Assembly: GCF_014838735.1 (NCBI RefSeq)
Contig: NZ_JABUXQ010000005.1
Span: forward strand, 1-64,000
DNA length: 64,000 nucleotides
Origin: Limosilactobacillus portuensis
Lineage (GTDB): Bacteria > Bacillota > Bacilli > Lactobacillales > Lactobacillaceae
Direction of reading: 5' to 3'
The notes below the pieces were generated by a model. It made no database searches, had not been told where the DNA came from, and worked only from the letters and a program-made list of their open reading frames with translations. The position numbers and the translations under genes are program-made. Shown in pieces: positions 8,046 through 17,802 of this stretch. Within the stretch, counting starts at the first letter, position 1, and the number at the start of each line of letters is the position of its first letter.

Positions 8046-10451
8046 ATGAAAATTAACCAATTTAGTATTACTAAGACAAGTTCTGAACAAAAATTACGTG
8101 AATTAAAGAAACTCCATTTACTGAGAGCTAATGAAGCAACGGAGCTAGATTCAACCCAAATGTGGCTCACTCTCCTTACCCGTACTCACATGGCAAGTGA
8201 GCAGCCAATTGCGGTTCGCCAATGGCTCCACGATCTCCTTGCTACACCAACCCTTGCAATTGATGAATGGCTTGAACATGATCAGCCATTAACAACTGAT
8301 GTTTTTTACTTAGTTGCTCTTCAGCTCCTTCATTTCGAGCCAGAAGTTGACTTTAATCCTAACCATCCCCTTGAAGACTGGGCACATATTGGTCTGCCGT
8401 TTGTTCAGCACACAAGCTGGTCAACGTTAGATGTCCTAGAAGCCTTTTACCTGCTTCTTAATACTCGCAATAAGGATGGTCAGTCATTTATTGATCAGCT
8501 AACGAGCGAAGGCTTTCTCACCTGGTCGTACCAATTGCCGGCATATAAAAAGCCACTGTACTTTAATGGCAAGCCGCTTGCTTCCTTTGATCCAGCCAAT
8601 TTTATTCGTGAGGTAGTTTACGTTGAGACTGATATGGATACCGATTACGATGGCAAGGCTGACCTTGTTAAGGTTGAAATTCTCAGACCCGTCGATAGTA
8701 ACAACGGCTTAAAGGTCCCGGCCGTCTTTACTGCTAGTCCATACAATCAAGGAACTAATGATGAATGGGGAGACAAAGTAACCCACCATGTAAATCACCC
8801 GTTAACCCATAAGATTGCCGGAGAAACTTCTCCTACCGAACCAACCTTTCCAAAGCAATTCACCCATCGTGAGATTAAAGGAGAAAGTAAACGCGCCACA
8901 GAAAGTTTTGCGGAAACACCAGCTTATACCCTGAATAATTATCTAGCAGCACGCGGTTATGCAATTATCTACTCTGCTGGAATTGGAACTAAGGATTCTG
9001 ATGGACTTCAAACATGTGGCTCGCCTGAACAAACTGACTCAATGAAGGCAGTTGTCGAATGGCTCCATGGTGACCGGGTTGCGTTCACCGATCGACATAG
9101 CGGGATTAAAATCAAGGCATGGTGGTGTAACGGCAATGTTGCAATGACTGGACGATCCTATCTTGGAACCCTGGCCACCGCCGTTGCGACAACTGCTGTT
9201 CCCGGATTAAAGGCAATCATTAGCGAAGCGGCAATCTCATCATGGTATGACTACTACCGCGAAAACGGCCTTGTTCGTGCTCCCGGCGGCTTCCAGGGTG
9301 AAGATGCCGATGTTCTGGCTGATGAAACATTCAGTCGAACAAAACGGCCAGCTGACTACCAACGAATTAAGAAAACAAATGACAAATATATTGACGGGCT
9401 TTCACAGGCAATGGACCGGAAAACCGGAAACTATAACCAATTCTGGGCTAACCGTAATTACCGACCAGCAATCAAAAATATTAAAGCAGCCGTCATGATG
9501 GTTCATGGGCTAAATGATACCAACGTCAAGCCAAGCAACGTTAAGGCGCTCTATGACGAATTACAAAAGCTTCCCGTAACCAGCAAGCTAGTCTTACACC
9601 AAGGTCAGCACATCTACATCAACGCCTTTCAATCCCTTGACTTTTCTGAAATGGTTAACTTGTGGTTAGCTAATAAACTGTGGGAAAAGGACAACCATGC
9701 TGACGAGACTCTGCCAAAAGTGTTAGTTCAAGATAATACGCAGCCTGAAACCTGGTGGAAGTATAATGAATGGACTGCTGGGAACACAAGAAGGCTCTCC
9801 TTTAATAAGACGGAATTAATCACTAATGATCCGCAACTTTCTTCGGAATATCGGTTTAATGATCACCAAACTCCTGAAACCTTTGAAAAATGGTGCCGAA
9901 ATATTAATGACTGGCAAGATTCATTAATTAAGGATCACGGCAAGTTCTCTTATAAATTAATGACGGCACCCGCTGGAGAAGATCTTTTACTTCGGGGAAC
10001 ACCTGAAGTTTCCGTTACCGTTGCTTCTTCGGCTGATCACGGGATGCTTAGTGCTCAATTAGTTGATTTTGGTACTGCTAAACGATTAACGAGTTCGCCT
10101 GTTTTATTGAACCGCAACGGCCTCCAGTTAGGTTTTCATTGGGCAAGTGATGATCTCCGTGAATTTCATTTACAAGCAAAGGCTAGTGATTACAAGGTAA
10201 TTGCTGACGGCCATATCAACCTGCAAAACCGTCATAGTGCCAGTCAGGTTGATGATTTAGCAGCAAATCAGTTTGTGAAAGTCCACTTTGAGCTTCAGCC
10301 AATTTTTCATCACCTGCTTAAAGGTCATCGCCTCGGTCTGATTATTTATAGCACTGACTATGGCGCTACTCTTCGTGGTAATGAAGAGATTACCTATACT
10401 GTTAAAACAGCCGATAGTTCCTTATTGATTCCGGGAGTAATGGCACTCTAA
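8046..10451 (+). CDS. pepX: Xaa-Pro dipeptidyl-peptidase PepX
   Basis: Cytosolic serine peptidase (family S15, 801 residues) that removes Xaa-Pro dipeptides from proline-rich peptides. The triad is visible: Ser371 in TGRSYLGT, Asp491 in HGLNDTNV, His522 in QGQHIY. The N-terminal helical and C-terminal jelly-roll domains are full length. I use ATG 8046; an upstream GTG in frame is part of the GAGGTG ribosome site. The next gene encodes another proline-specific peptidase, which fits casein or peptide nitrogen use. Confidence 0.95.
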   Translation: MKINQFSITKTSSEQKLRELKKLHLLRANEATELDSTQMWLTLLTRTHMASEQPIAVRQWLHDLLATPTLAIDEWLEHDQPLTTDVFYLVALQLLHFEPEVDFNPNHPLEDWAHIGLPFVQHTSWSTLDVLEAFYLLLNTRNKDGQSFIDQLTSEGFLTWSYQLPAYKKPLYFNGKPLASFDPANFIREVVYVETDMDTDYDGKADLVKVEILRPVDSNNGLKVPAVFTASPYNQGTNDEWGDKVTHHVNHPLTHKIAGETSPTEPTFPKQFTHREIKGESKRATESFAETPAYTLNNYLAARGYAIIYSAGIGTKDSDGLQTCGSPEQTDSMKAVVEWLHGDRVAFTDRHSGIKIKAWWCNGNVAMTGRSYLGTLATAVATTAVPGLKAIISEAAISSWYDYYRENGLVRAPGGFQGEDADVLADETFSRTKRPADYQRIKKTNDKYIDGLSQAMDRKTGNYNQFWANRNYRPAIKNIKAAVMMVHGLNDTNVKPSNVKALYDELQKLPVTSKLVLHQGQHIYINAFQSLDFSEMVNLWLANKLWEKDNHADETLPKVLVQDNTQPETWWKYNEWTAGNTRRLSFNKTELITNDPQLSSEYRFNDHQTPETFEKWCRNINDWQDSLIKDHGKFSYKLMTAPAGEDLLLRGTPEVSVTVASSADHGMLSAQLVDFGTAKRLTSSPVLLNRNGLQLGFHWASDDLREFHLQAKASDYKVIADGHINLQNRHSASQVDDLAANQFVKVHFELQPIFHHLLKGHRLGLIIYSTDYGATLRGNEEITYTVKTADSSLLIPGVMAL

Positions 10452-10474
10452 TCTCCTGCACCAACTGCTTATTT

Positions 10475-10504
10475 TTCACAAGTAAACTTATCCTGTGCTA
10501 GAAT
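10475..10504 (+). promoter_or_regulatory. Promoter of the prolyl aminopeptidase gene
   Basis: TTCACA, 18-nt spacer, TAGAAT with TGC before the -10. The gene is therefore probably transcribed separately from pepX. Confidence 0.55.
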
Positions 10505-10548
10505 GGTTTGTATACTGTATTAATATACAGACAAAGGAGAGATTGAGA

Positions 10549-11448
10549 ATGCAAACAGGAACAAAGATTATTACCCTGGATAACGGTTATCACCTTTGGA
10601 CAAACACTCAGGGCGAGGGTGACATTCACTTGTTAGCTCTTCATGGTGGTCCTGGTGGTAATCATGAGTACTGGGAAGATGCCGCAGAACAGCTGAAAAA
10701 GCAAGGACTAAACGTTCAAGTTACAATGTACGACCAATTGGGCTCACTCTATTCTGATCAGCCCGACTACACAGAGCCTGAAATTGCCAAGAAATACTTA
10801 ACCTATGAATATTTTTTGGATGAAGTTGATGAAGTTCGTGAAAAGCTGGGACTCGATAACTTCTACCTCATTGGGCAAAGTTGGGGTGGTCTCCTCGTTC
10901 AAGAATACGCTGTCAAGTATGGTCAACACTTAAAGGGTGCCATCATTTCATCCATGGTCGATGAAATTGATGATTACGTTAAGCACGTCAACGCACTCCG
11001 GGAAAAGACGCTCTCTAAGGAAGCCGTTGACTTTATGAAGGATTGTGAAGCGAAAAATGATTACAGCAATCCAAAGTATCAAGAGTATGTTCAGGTAATG
11101 AACGAAAACTATATTGACCGGAAACAACCTTCTAAGCTTTACCACCTTAAAGATCTTGGTGGCGATGCGGTCTACAACGCCTTCCAAGGTGATAACGAAT
11201 TTGTAATTACCGGGAAATTAAAGGATTGGCATTTCCGTAACCAACTTAAGAACATCAAGGTTCCAACACTGATTACTTTTGGTGAACACGAATCAATGCC
11301 ACTTGCTACCGGGAAAAAGATGGCCGAATTAATTCCAAACGCTAAGTTCGTTACCACGCCAAACGGTGGTCACCACCACATGGTTGATAATCCAGATGTT
11401 TATTACAAGCATCTCGCTGATTTCATTCGGGATTGCGAACAAAACTAA
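10549..11448 (+). CDS. pepI: Proline iminopeptidase-family alpha/beta hydrolase
   Basis: Releases N-terminal proline from short peptides (family S33), about 299 residues. HGGPGG is the oxyanion-hole signature; GQSWGG carries nucleophile Ser111, FGEHE probably the acid, and GGHHHMVDNP the histidine. ATG 10549 follows AAAGGAGA; the longer frame starts in the promoter region. The symbol is by family; close S33 homologues are also called pip. Confidence 0.88.
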   Translation: MQTGTKIITLDNGYHLWTNTQGEGDIHLLALHGGPGGNHEYWEDAAEQLKKQGLNVQVTMYDQLGSLYSDQPDYTEPEIAKKYLTYEYFLDEVDEVREKLGLDNFYLIGQSWGGLLVQEYAVKYGQHLKGAIISSMVDEIDDYVKHVNALREKTLSKEAVDFMKDCEAKNDYSNPKYQEYVQVMNENYIDRKQPSKLYHLKDLGGDAVYNAFQGDNEFVITGKLKDWHFRNQLKNIKVPTLITFGEHESMPLATGKKMAELIPNAKFVTTPNGGHHHMVDNPDVYYKHLADFIRDCEQN

Positions 11449-11457
11449 AGATAATCA

Positions 11458-11498
11458 AAAAGCTGAGAAAATTCGAATTGGTTTTCTCGGCTTTTCTT
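11458..11498 (+). terminator. Intrinsic terminator after pepI
   Basis: AAAGCTGAGAAAA pairs with TTTTCTCGGCTTTT. Confidence 0.75.
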
Positions 11499-11591
11499 AT
11501 TCTTTGCGTTACAGATATTGATATTAGTTAATTCCTAACCATAATTGGTATACAATAAGAATGGAAAACTTAAGATTGCGAGGTTTACTTT

Positions 11592-12242
11592 ATGGCACAC
11601 CAAATTACAAATTTCATTTTTGATATTGATGGAACCCTCATTAATACTTATGAGAAATACATGCCACCAATGATTGATGTAATGGAAAAACATGGCTACC
11701 ATGTTCCTGCTGACCAAGTTGATTCTCTCAAAAGAAAACTCTTTGGTATCACCGGTGCTGATTCTTTACGTCAGGGCGGTGTCAAAGAGGAGGACATCCC
11801 CGAAATGGTCGATGAATGGCGCGCGTTATCTTTCCAACGTGAAGATTTAGTAACGGTTTTCCCTGGAATTGAGGAAATGGTTACGGGACTAGCTGCTCGT
11901 CCTGACACAAAATTAGCAATTGCAACATCTAAGGTTCGCGAAGATTATCAGGAACACTTTGTCAATGACTACGACTGGACGAAATATTTTGATGTTGCCG
12001 TAACTGAGGAGTTAACTAGCAAGCACAAACCGGATCCTGACCCAATCTTGTTGGCAATGGACAAGCTTGGTGCCCGTCCCGAAAATTCAGTTTACGTTGG
12101 TGATACGATCAACGATCTGAAAGCCGCTCATAATGCTGGCATTAAATTTGCTGGTGCATTATATGGCTCATCTCAGCCGCAGAATATTCAAGACGCTGAT
12201 TACCCGCTCCATGAACCACAAGACTTATTGAAGATTGATTAA
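11592..12242 (+). CDS. HAD-superfamily phosphatase (phosphoglycolate-phosphatase/PgmB-like)
   Basis: Phosphohydrolase of 216 residues. HAD motif I is FDIDGTL (Asp11, Asp13), motif II ATSK, motif III a lysine in SKHKPDPDP, motif IV YVGDTINDLKAA. The alpha-helical cap between motifs I and II marks subfamily IA. Substrate cannot be read from the sequence. It is convergent with the DHH gene, with a 152-bp repeat between them. Confidence 0.85.
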   Translation: MAHQITNFIFDIDGTLINTYEKYMPPMIDVMEKHGYHVPADQVDSLKRKLFGITGADSLRQGGVKEEDIPEMVDEWRALSFQREDLVTVFPGIEEMVTGLAARPDTKLAIATSKVREDYQEHFVNDYDWTKYFDVAVTEELTSKHKPDPDPILLAMDKLGARPENSVYVGDTINDLKAAHNAGIKFAGALYGSSQPQNIQDADYPLHEPQDLLKID

Positions 12243-12293
12243 AAATAATTGAAGCTGAGAATCAGTAAGTTTCAAAACTAACAATTATAGAAG

Positions 12294-12445
12294 GGGACTG
12301 TGACATAAGTACTTTTACCAAGTTCAAATACGAACAGCGCGGTACGCAAATGGGTTCCAGTGTCCGGTATAACCGAACTCTGGAACCCTATTTGCGCTAG
12401 CGGGGGCGTGAAAACGAAGTCATAAATGACTTCTGTCACGCTCCC
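12294..12445. repeat. 152-bp palindromic repeat, family 2, copy 1
   Basis: It differs at only 3 of 152 positions from 25754-25905. The ends are imperfect inverted repeats (GGGACTGTGACATAAGT and ACTTCTGTCACGCTCCC). The centre is a strong palindrome, CGCAAATGGGTTCCAG with CTGGAACCCTATTTGCG. Both copies lie between convergent genes, where they could act as a two-way terminator. No ORF and no flanking target duplication is obvious. Confidence 0.85.
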
Positions 12446-12478
12446 TTCTTTACTCTATTAAATTAGTAGCTCTCTTGC

Positions 12479-13558
12479 TTACTTCTTAAATAATTGCGCC
12501 ATCTTGGCTGCAACCTCAGGATCAAGGTTGTCTGCCAAAGTACCGGTGTTATTTGACATGGCTGTTTGCTGGCTATTCTTAATTATTTCGGCTAAATTAT
12601 CAGCAACTGCCTGTTCACCAATTTCAATCGGGTTGATGGTAAGTCGTCCACCAGCAGCATCAGCATGACCACCGCCATTAAAGTATTTCTCAGCGAACTT
12701 AGCAACATCAAGTTTCCCGTTACTTCGCAGGGAAACACTGACTGGGCTAATTACTAATGCTGCATCGACATCAGGGTGCTGGATCAGTAATTCATGGGCA
12801 ATTTCGGACTTATAATCGTCAGCATAAACAAGCCCCAATTGGTGGCCAGCGATTTTTGTAATTAGGGTATCCTTCAAATGGCTCTTTAGGTACTTTGCCC
12901 GACGTTCGTTAAGCGTCTTAATCAGAAGCTGATTTTGCTTTGCATATTCTTCCCAGCCAACACTAAAGACGTTTGCAACGAATGATGCCGAGTCTTGTAG
13001 AGGATAGAACCAGAATAACTGGTCAAAGTTATCAGCAGCAACCCGTTCTTCTTCACTAATATTCGGATCATTTTGCCAATCCCATGTGTCGTAAGCTCGA
13101 ATAAGTTCCATAAGATACTCAAGCTGTTGTCGGCGGTCTTCACTTAGCTCCATGAAATGCGGCTGACTTGTTAACCAATCCCAAACAAGACTCGTTGCAC
13201 TTGGGTTTACTTTTGGATTTGCTGGCCGAATACTGTTAGCTGAATATTGTTCTCGTAATTCAGCTTCAGTTTCATGATGATCAAATACCAACCAGTGGTT
13301 AGCAAAATTAGCGTTTAACTGTTTAAACGTGTAGTCGCTATCTGGCGTCATGTCCATAATGTAAACGTCGGTAGCACGACTTGCTTCTGGGGTCTGCAAC
13401 CACTTAGCGAATTCTTCATCGATTCGACCTGCACCGCAATTGGTAAGATCAAATTCACTATGAGGAAACATCGTCTCTTTAACCGTCTCTAATAATAGCG
13501 GTGCCCCAAAGCCATCTAAGTCGTTGTGTGAGAAAATTTTAATTACCTGATTTGCCAT
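12479..13558 (-). CDS. DHH-family phosphoesterase
   Basis: About 359 residues. The DHH domain shows SHNDLDGFGAPL, DMTPD and VFDHHET, which bind the catalytic metals. The C-terminal DHHA1 domain ends with GGGHADAAGG. The layout resembles nanoRNase and pAp-phosphatase relatives, but residues 320-359 form an extra tail. I favour ATG 13558 over ATG 13570, because AAAGGA almost touches the latter. Substrate (nanoRNA, pAp or cyclic dinucleotide products) is undetermined. Confidence 0.8.
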   Translation of the reverse strand: MANQVIKIFSHNDLDGFGAPLLLETVKETMFPHSEFDLTNCGAGRIDEEFAKWLQTPEASRATDVYIMDMTPDSDYTFKQLNANFANHWLVFDHHETEAELREQYSANSIRPANPKVNPSATSLVWDWLTSQPHFMELSEDRRQQLEYLMELIRAYDTWDWQNDPNISEEERVAADNFDQLFWFYPLQDSASFVANVFSVGWEEYAKQNQLLIKTLNERRAKYLKSHLKDTLITKIAGHQLGLVYADDYKSEIAHELLIQHPDVDAALVISPVSVSLRSNGKLDVAKFAEKYFNGGGHADAAGGRLTINPIEIGEQAVADNLAEIIKNSQQTAMSNNTGTLADNLDPEVAAKMAQLFKK

Positions 13559-13620
13559 GATTAATACCATTTCCTTTGCTTAATCCTAACCAATTATACC
13601 AAGAAGCTTATTCATATGTC

Positions 13621-13649
13621 CTGACACTTTCCAAACTTCTTGGTATGAT
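13621..13649 (+). promoter_or_regulatory. Promoter of the DUF2325-like gene
   Basis: CTGACA, 17-nt spacer, TATGAT, extended by TGG before the -10. Confidence 0.65.
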
Positions 13650-13685
13650 TATCATTAGTAAGCATTTAGAAAGGATAAAGTACCT

Positions 13686-14927
13686 ATGCAAATATACGAT
13701 TATCGTCATGAGCTGATCGAATTACTAGAAAACACTAGTAGCGACCAGCAAAGTTTACGGCAAACACTCCAAAGTTTAAACACAGTGATTAATATTTTAA
13801 ATCACTACGAAGATCCTCAACCATCAACATCGCCTCAAAGGCCAAAGCAATTCGCCCAGCCTGAAAATAAGGCAATTCGCCCAGCTCCACGGATTCGGCA
13901 AGCAAGCCATTCCTCCCTTCTTACCGGTCCAGCACACAAGGTGACACCTAATTCTCTTAAACGGCCAGTCACTCCAGAACCAGTCACGGTCGAAAAAGTT
14001 TCTCAAGAAGAGCGACTAGCGGCAGATGATCTTTACCTTGTTCACCGAAAATTAAGTGGTGCTGAGATTAATCACCATTATTACAACGAGGCAGTGATTC
14101 ATTCACTTCACTTTCCACTGGAAGACGGTGATATTGTTCAACTCGATCCCCAACAAACGGTTCGCGGCCTGCCCGCAATTCGTCGAGTGACCGCTGACCA
14201 CCTGGATAATTACGAGCCAAAAAAGATTGAAGTAATTGAGTACGCCGAATTAAGTAGCGTTCCTGGCTCAGACGTCTTGCAAATTAATGCTACGCTAAAG
14301 GGTAATTCAATCTTGGATAAAGATTCAGCTAATACGATTGTTATTGATCCATTTAAGTTCCCTGGGCGAAGTCTCAAGGCTGGAATGGTGGTCGACTACG
14401 CCTATTTCGATCATGGAAATGATCTTGAAGATGCTAAGAATGGGTCAATTCGCTGGATTCACGAAAAACAGGACTTCGACACAACCAAACAGCCTGCTAA
14501 ACCAAAGCAGGTTAAGAAGCCTGTTCATCCGCGACACGATTACGAGAAAAAATTGGATTACGATCTGAAACAACGAATCGTTCTCCTGATTACTGGTGAT
14601 CGGGAACGTTCACAAGAATTAAAGGCAGTTGTTGATAAGCACCATGGAATTTACCATGCCCTTGACGCTTCCATGGAATATAAAGTCTCCAGCAGTAAAA
14701 TGAAACGGGAAATTCGTGAGGCTGACTTCATTGTGGTCTGCATTGATAAAATTCATCATCGAATTAGCCAGTTAGCAAATCATCATGCCAAGCGTTATGA
14801 AAAACCGCTAGCAATCGCTAATACAACAACAAATACTGCTGTTGAACGAGCAATTGCACGGGCTTTGAATGGTGACCCTGCCTATGCACAAACAAGCGAA
14901 GATATGGCTAATTACCAGAAAAAATAA
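13686..14927 (+). CDS. Uncharacterised protein with C-terminal DUF2325-like domain
   Basis: 413 residues, cytosolic, function unknown. The N-terminal 60 residues are helical and followed by a proline-rich low-complexity linker (about 45-110). A middle beta-rich region follows (residues 110-260). The C-terminal 110 residues (LLITGDRER... EADFIVVCIDKIHHRISQLA ... EKPLAIANTTTNT) look like a Rossmann-type DUF2325 domain. It stands alone with its own promoter. The domain call is by eye and moderately sure. Confidence 0.6.
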   Translation: MQIYDYRHELIELLENTSSDQQSLRQTLQSLNTVINILNHYEDPQPSTSPQRPKQFAQPENKAIRPAPRIRQASHSSLLTGPAHKVTPNSLKRPVTPEPVTVEKVSQEERLAADDLYLVHRKLSGAEINHHYYNEAVIHSLHFPLEDGDIVQLDPQQTVRGLPAIRRVTADHLDNYEPKKIEVIEYAELSSVPGSDVLQINATLKGNSILDKDSANTIVIDPFKFPGRSLKAGMVVDYAYFDHGNDLEDAKNGSIRWIHEKQDFDTTKQPAKPKQVKKPVHPRHDYEKKLDYDLKQRIVLLITGDRERSQELKAVVDKHHGIYHALDASMEYKVSSSKMKREIREADFIVVCIDKIHHRISQLANHHAKRYEKPLAIANTTTNTAVERAIARALNGDPAYAQTSEDMANYQKK

Positions 14928-14946
14928 AAAAATTCTAAAAAACTTG

Positions 14947-14974
14947 TTGACTTTTATTAAAAACTAGTTAGAAT
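14947..14974 (+). promoter_or_regulatory. Promoter of the brnQ T-box transcript
   Basis: TTGACT, 16-nt spacer, TAGAAT. Confidence 0.7.
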
Positions 14975-14999
14975 AATAAACGACAATTTAATTATTCGA

Positions 15000-15269
15000 T
15001 CGCAATGAGAAAGAAGAGTAAATTAACGATATCCATTAGCGAGTCTCGTTAGGTGGAAGGAGACAGGTTCAACGTTAATCGAAAATCACTTTCGAGCTTA
15101 AGTCTTAATTCATAGTAAGACTTAATGGTAGCACCCATTAACGTGCCAGCGTATCGCCCAGTCCCGGGCCGTACGTGTAAGGTATTATCAGCAATGATGA
15201 TACGAAGATAGGGTGGTACCACGCTCGAGCGTCCCTTAACCAAAGTAATTTTGGTTAAGGGACTTTTTT
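15000..15269 (+). promoter_or_regulatory. T-box riboswitch, isoleucine specifier
   Basis: Conserved core AGGGTGGTACCACG at 15210-15223. Stem I is visible: the AGTAA box at about 15017, helix ATTAACG/CGTTAAT, and the specifier loop GAAAATCA closed by GAAAG/CTTTC. That places codon ATC (Ile) at 15085-15087. The TGGT bulge fits an A discriminator base, as in tRNA-Ile. It is followed by a transcription terminator and brnQ. Confidence 0.88.
15231..15269 (+). terminator. T-box terminator of brnQ
   Basis: GTCCCTTAACCAAA pairs with TTTGGTTAAGGGAC, then TTTTTTG. Confidence 0.9.
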
Positions 15270-15318
15270 GTTGGGATCAAAGCAATTATTTAACGTTTTT
15301 CCTAGGAGGGAATTGATT

Positions 15319-16683
15319 ATGCAGGATTTAACAACAAAAAAGTTAACATTTAAGCAATATTTAGTTGTTGCTTCGTTACTATTCGGGCTATTCTTTGGTG
15401 CCGGGAACTTGATTTTCCCACTTCACCTTGGACAGTTAGCTGGTGCGAATTGGGGCCAAGCTGCTCTTGGTTTCTTAGTTACTGGGGTCTTACTCCCATT
15501 ACTTTCTGTTCTTGCCATCGCTGTTACCCGTGCTGAAGGGGTTTACGATGTTGGTCGACCACTCGGTGCAGCATTTGCCCTAGTCTTCATGGTCTTAATT
15601 CACGCTACCATCGGTCCTTTATTCGGGACCCCACGGACAGCAACCGTTTCATTTACCGTTGGGGTTGCGCCATTCGTTCCAAAAGCTGCTCAAGGCTGGT
15701 CACTATTGCTTTTCTCAGCAGTGTTCTTTGTCTTAGCATTTACCTTTTCTTACAAGGAAAACAGCATTCTTTCAAACGTTGGTAAAGTTTTGAACCCTGT
15801 CTTCTTGGCACTTCTATTCTTAGTCTTCGTAGTTGCGTTCGCTAATCCGTTGGGGAACCCAGCTACTGCACCAGTAACTAGCGCTTACGTTCACAGTGCC
15901 GTTACTAATGGTTTCCTTGAAGGATACAACACAATGGATGCTCTAGCAGGTCTTGCCTTTGGGGTTACTGTTGTTACCGCAATTAAAGGGATGGGCGTTC
16001 GTCGTCCAGGTGCTGTTTCAAAGGTTGTTACAAAATCTGGTGTTCTCGCAGTTGGTGCTATCGGTTTCATCTACCTTCTTCTAATCGTCCTTGGTGCAAT
16101 GTCACTTGGTCGCTTTAAGGTTTCACCTGATGGTGGTGTTGCTTTCAACCAATTAGTTAACGCTTATGCAGGTGCATTTGGTCAAGTTGTTCTAGCATTC
16201 TTATTAACTGTTACTTGTTTAACTACTGCTGTTGGTTTGGTTGCTGCCTTTGCTCAAGACTTCCACAAGCACTTCCCAAAGGTTAGTTACCACACCTGGT
16301 TAGCACTTAGTTGCCTTGCTTCATTCTTAACTGCTAACTTCGGTTTGGATCAAATCATCGCTTGGTCAACTCCAATGCTAATGTTCCTTTACCCACTATC
16401 AATGGTCTTAATCGTTCTTTCAGTTGCTTCACCACTCTTCCATCGTGATGGCGTTGTTTACTTCTTCGTTGTCCTTTTGACTGTGGTTCCAGCACTTGGT
16501 GATATGGTTGTTGCTTTCCCAGCCGTTGTAAGTCAAAGTTCATTTGGCCTCTGGGTAGCCGGTGTCCGGAAGATGATGCCACTCGCCTCAATGGGTCTCT
16601 CATGGGTTGTTCCAGCACTTGTTGGTTTAGTTGTCGGGCTCGCATTCCACTTCTTCCGTCACAACCAAGTTAACGTTAAGTAG
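15319..16683 (+). CDS. brnQ: Branched-chain amino acid transporter BrnQ (LIVCS family)
   Basis: Sodium- or proton-coupled importer of Ile, Leu and Val, about 454 residues with 12 predicted helices. GLFFGAGNLIFPLHLGQ and TPRTATVSF are family signatures. ATG 15319 follows AGGAGGG; the longer frame would begin inside the terminator T-run. Control by an Ile-specific T-box predicts induction when charged tRNA-Ile is low. A terminator lies 55-100 nt downstream. Confidence 0.93.
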   Translation: MQDLTTKKLTFKQYLVVASLLFGLFFGAGNLIFPLHLGQLAGANWGQAALGFLVTGVLLPLLSVLAIAVTRAEGVYDVGRPLGAAFALVFMVLIHATIGPLFGTPRTATVSFTVGVAPFVPKAAQGWSLLLFSAVFFVLAFTFSYKENSILSNVGKVLNPVFLALLFLVFVVAFANPLGNPATAPVTSAYVHSAVTNGFLEGYNTMDALAGLAFGVTVVTAIKGMGVRRPGAVSKVVTKSGVLAVGAIGFIYLLLIVLGAMSLGRFKVSPDGGVAFNQLVNAYAGAFGQVVLAFLLTVTCLTTAVGLVAAFAQDFHKHFPKVSYHTWLALSCLASFLTANFGLDQIIAWSTPMLMFLYPLSMVLIVLSVASPLFHRDGVVYFFVVLLTVVPALGDMVVAFPAVVSQSSFGLWVAGVRKMMPLASMGLSWVVPALVGLVVGLAFHFFRHNQVNVK

Positions 16684-16737
16684 ACAGAAGTTGATTAGTC
16701 TAATCTAGTAATCGCCATTAATTAAAAACTCCAATCT

Positions 16738-16781
16738 AAAAAACTCAGTTCAGGATGTCACCATTCTGGGCTGAGTTTTTT
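16738..16781 (+). terminator. Intrinsic terminator after brnQ
   Basis: AAAACTCAG pairs with CTGAGTTTT and is followed by TTTT; the loop is bulged. Confidence 0.75.
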
Positions 16782-16812
16782 ACATGGTAAATGTGCGTGC
16801 CGTGACCTTCCG

Positions 16813-17144
16813 TCTACTGCAGCAGAGTCGAAACGTGCTTTGCCCGAGTTTCCTAGAGCTAGCGACCTCCTTCCGCAGTAGCTGACTGAACTTTATATCC
16901 CAACAAGTTGGTTATAAAGTCCTAGTCAGCCTTGCGAGGGTTCACAGACGAAAACAAGTTTTCTGGTTCACCGCTTAGGCACTAGTCGCCTTCGTCGAGA
17001 GAAATCGTTAGTTTCTACTGCAACAAAGCCGAAACGTGTTCGTAGGGAAGCCCCTATAGACAACAAACTCCCTCCCAGATGCTTTCAGCATCCAGTCGGG
17101 AGAAATTGTTGTCTTACGGGTCTTCTTTACCTGCTCACACTCTA
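16813..17144 (-). repeat. Palindromic repeats, copy 5 (degenerate chimeric unit plus GACAACAA-type unit)
   Basis: Read on the minus strand. The second unit (17013-17144) has arms GACAACAA/TTGTTGTC and starts TAGAGTGTGAGCAGG. That TAG is the stop codon of the glucosaminidase gene. The first unit (16813-17012) carries the 100-nt double tip but mismatched arms (GCTAGCGA against TCGTTAG), as expected for a recombinant or decayed copy. Confidence 0.75.
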
Positions 17145-17735
17145 CTTGTCATACCTCTCCAATCCAAACTTTTGGATAGCATAGATGAGTTTGTTGGCGT
17201 AGTTCGGGTCGGTGGCATAGCCGTTCTTTTGGAGTTCTTGAGCGGCTTTTCGGTAATTAGTATTGGTGCGGACACCATCGAAGCGGTGATGGTTGTCCTT
17301 GGTTCCATTAACAATAATATTAGTATGAGCCTTAATTGAATCATCCCATGTTTGGTAAACCGCAAAGTATTGAGGAATGTACCGTTGCTTACCATTAATG
17401 TTTTCAACGGTATACATCCGCACCCTATCTTCACCCTTACTTGCTTTCATCCCAAACAAGTTGTTGTATTTATTACCGAGCCGACTATTTCCCCACTGGG
17501 ACTCTAATCCAGCTTGCGCAATTGTGATACTTGCTGGAATACCATACTTCTTCTGTTCACGCTGGGCTGCTGGCGCTACCTGAGAGACAAATTGTTGAAC
17601 AGTCATGTTTTGATCGTGAATTTGTCGCGGGTACCCTGACAATGGACTATTCTTAATGGTTAGCCCACAAATCGTAAAGACGACAACAAGAAAAACAATT
17701 GTAATTGCAGAAATAATTTTAGTTTCTTTTTTCAT
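17142..17735 (-). CDS. Secreted or anchored N-acetylglucosaminidase-domain protein
   Basis: Peptidoglycan hydrolase of 197 residues. An N-terminal hydrophobic segment (residues 8-27) is a signal anchor. The glucosaminidase (FlgJ/LytG-like) domain shows IPASITIAQAGLESQWG with the catalytic Glu, GNKYNNLFGMK and the YATDPNYANKL terminal motif. No cell-wall binding repeats. Its TAG stop codon is the first triplet of the adjoining palindromic repeat. Confidence 0.85.
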   Translation of the reverse strand: MKKETKIISAITIVFLVVVFTICGLTIKNSPLSGYPRQIHDQNMTVQQFVSQVAPAAQREQKKYGIPASITIAQAGLESQWGNSRLGNKYNNLFGMKASKGEDRVRMYTVENINGKQRYIPQYFAVYQTWDDSIKAHTNIIVNGTKDNHHRFDGVRTNTNYRKAAQELQKNGYATDPNYANKLIYAIQKFGLERYDK

Positions 17736-17802
17736 ATTTATTCCTCTTTAACTAAGTATTCGCGCTTATTATAAACAATCATTTATTATAAAGCGAAAAG
17801 TT

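Noticed and set aside
16813-17144. CRISPR array
   Set aside because: Repeats are long, palindromic, variable and not regularly spaced; no cas genes anywhere in the window.
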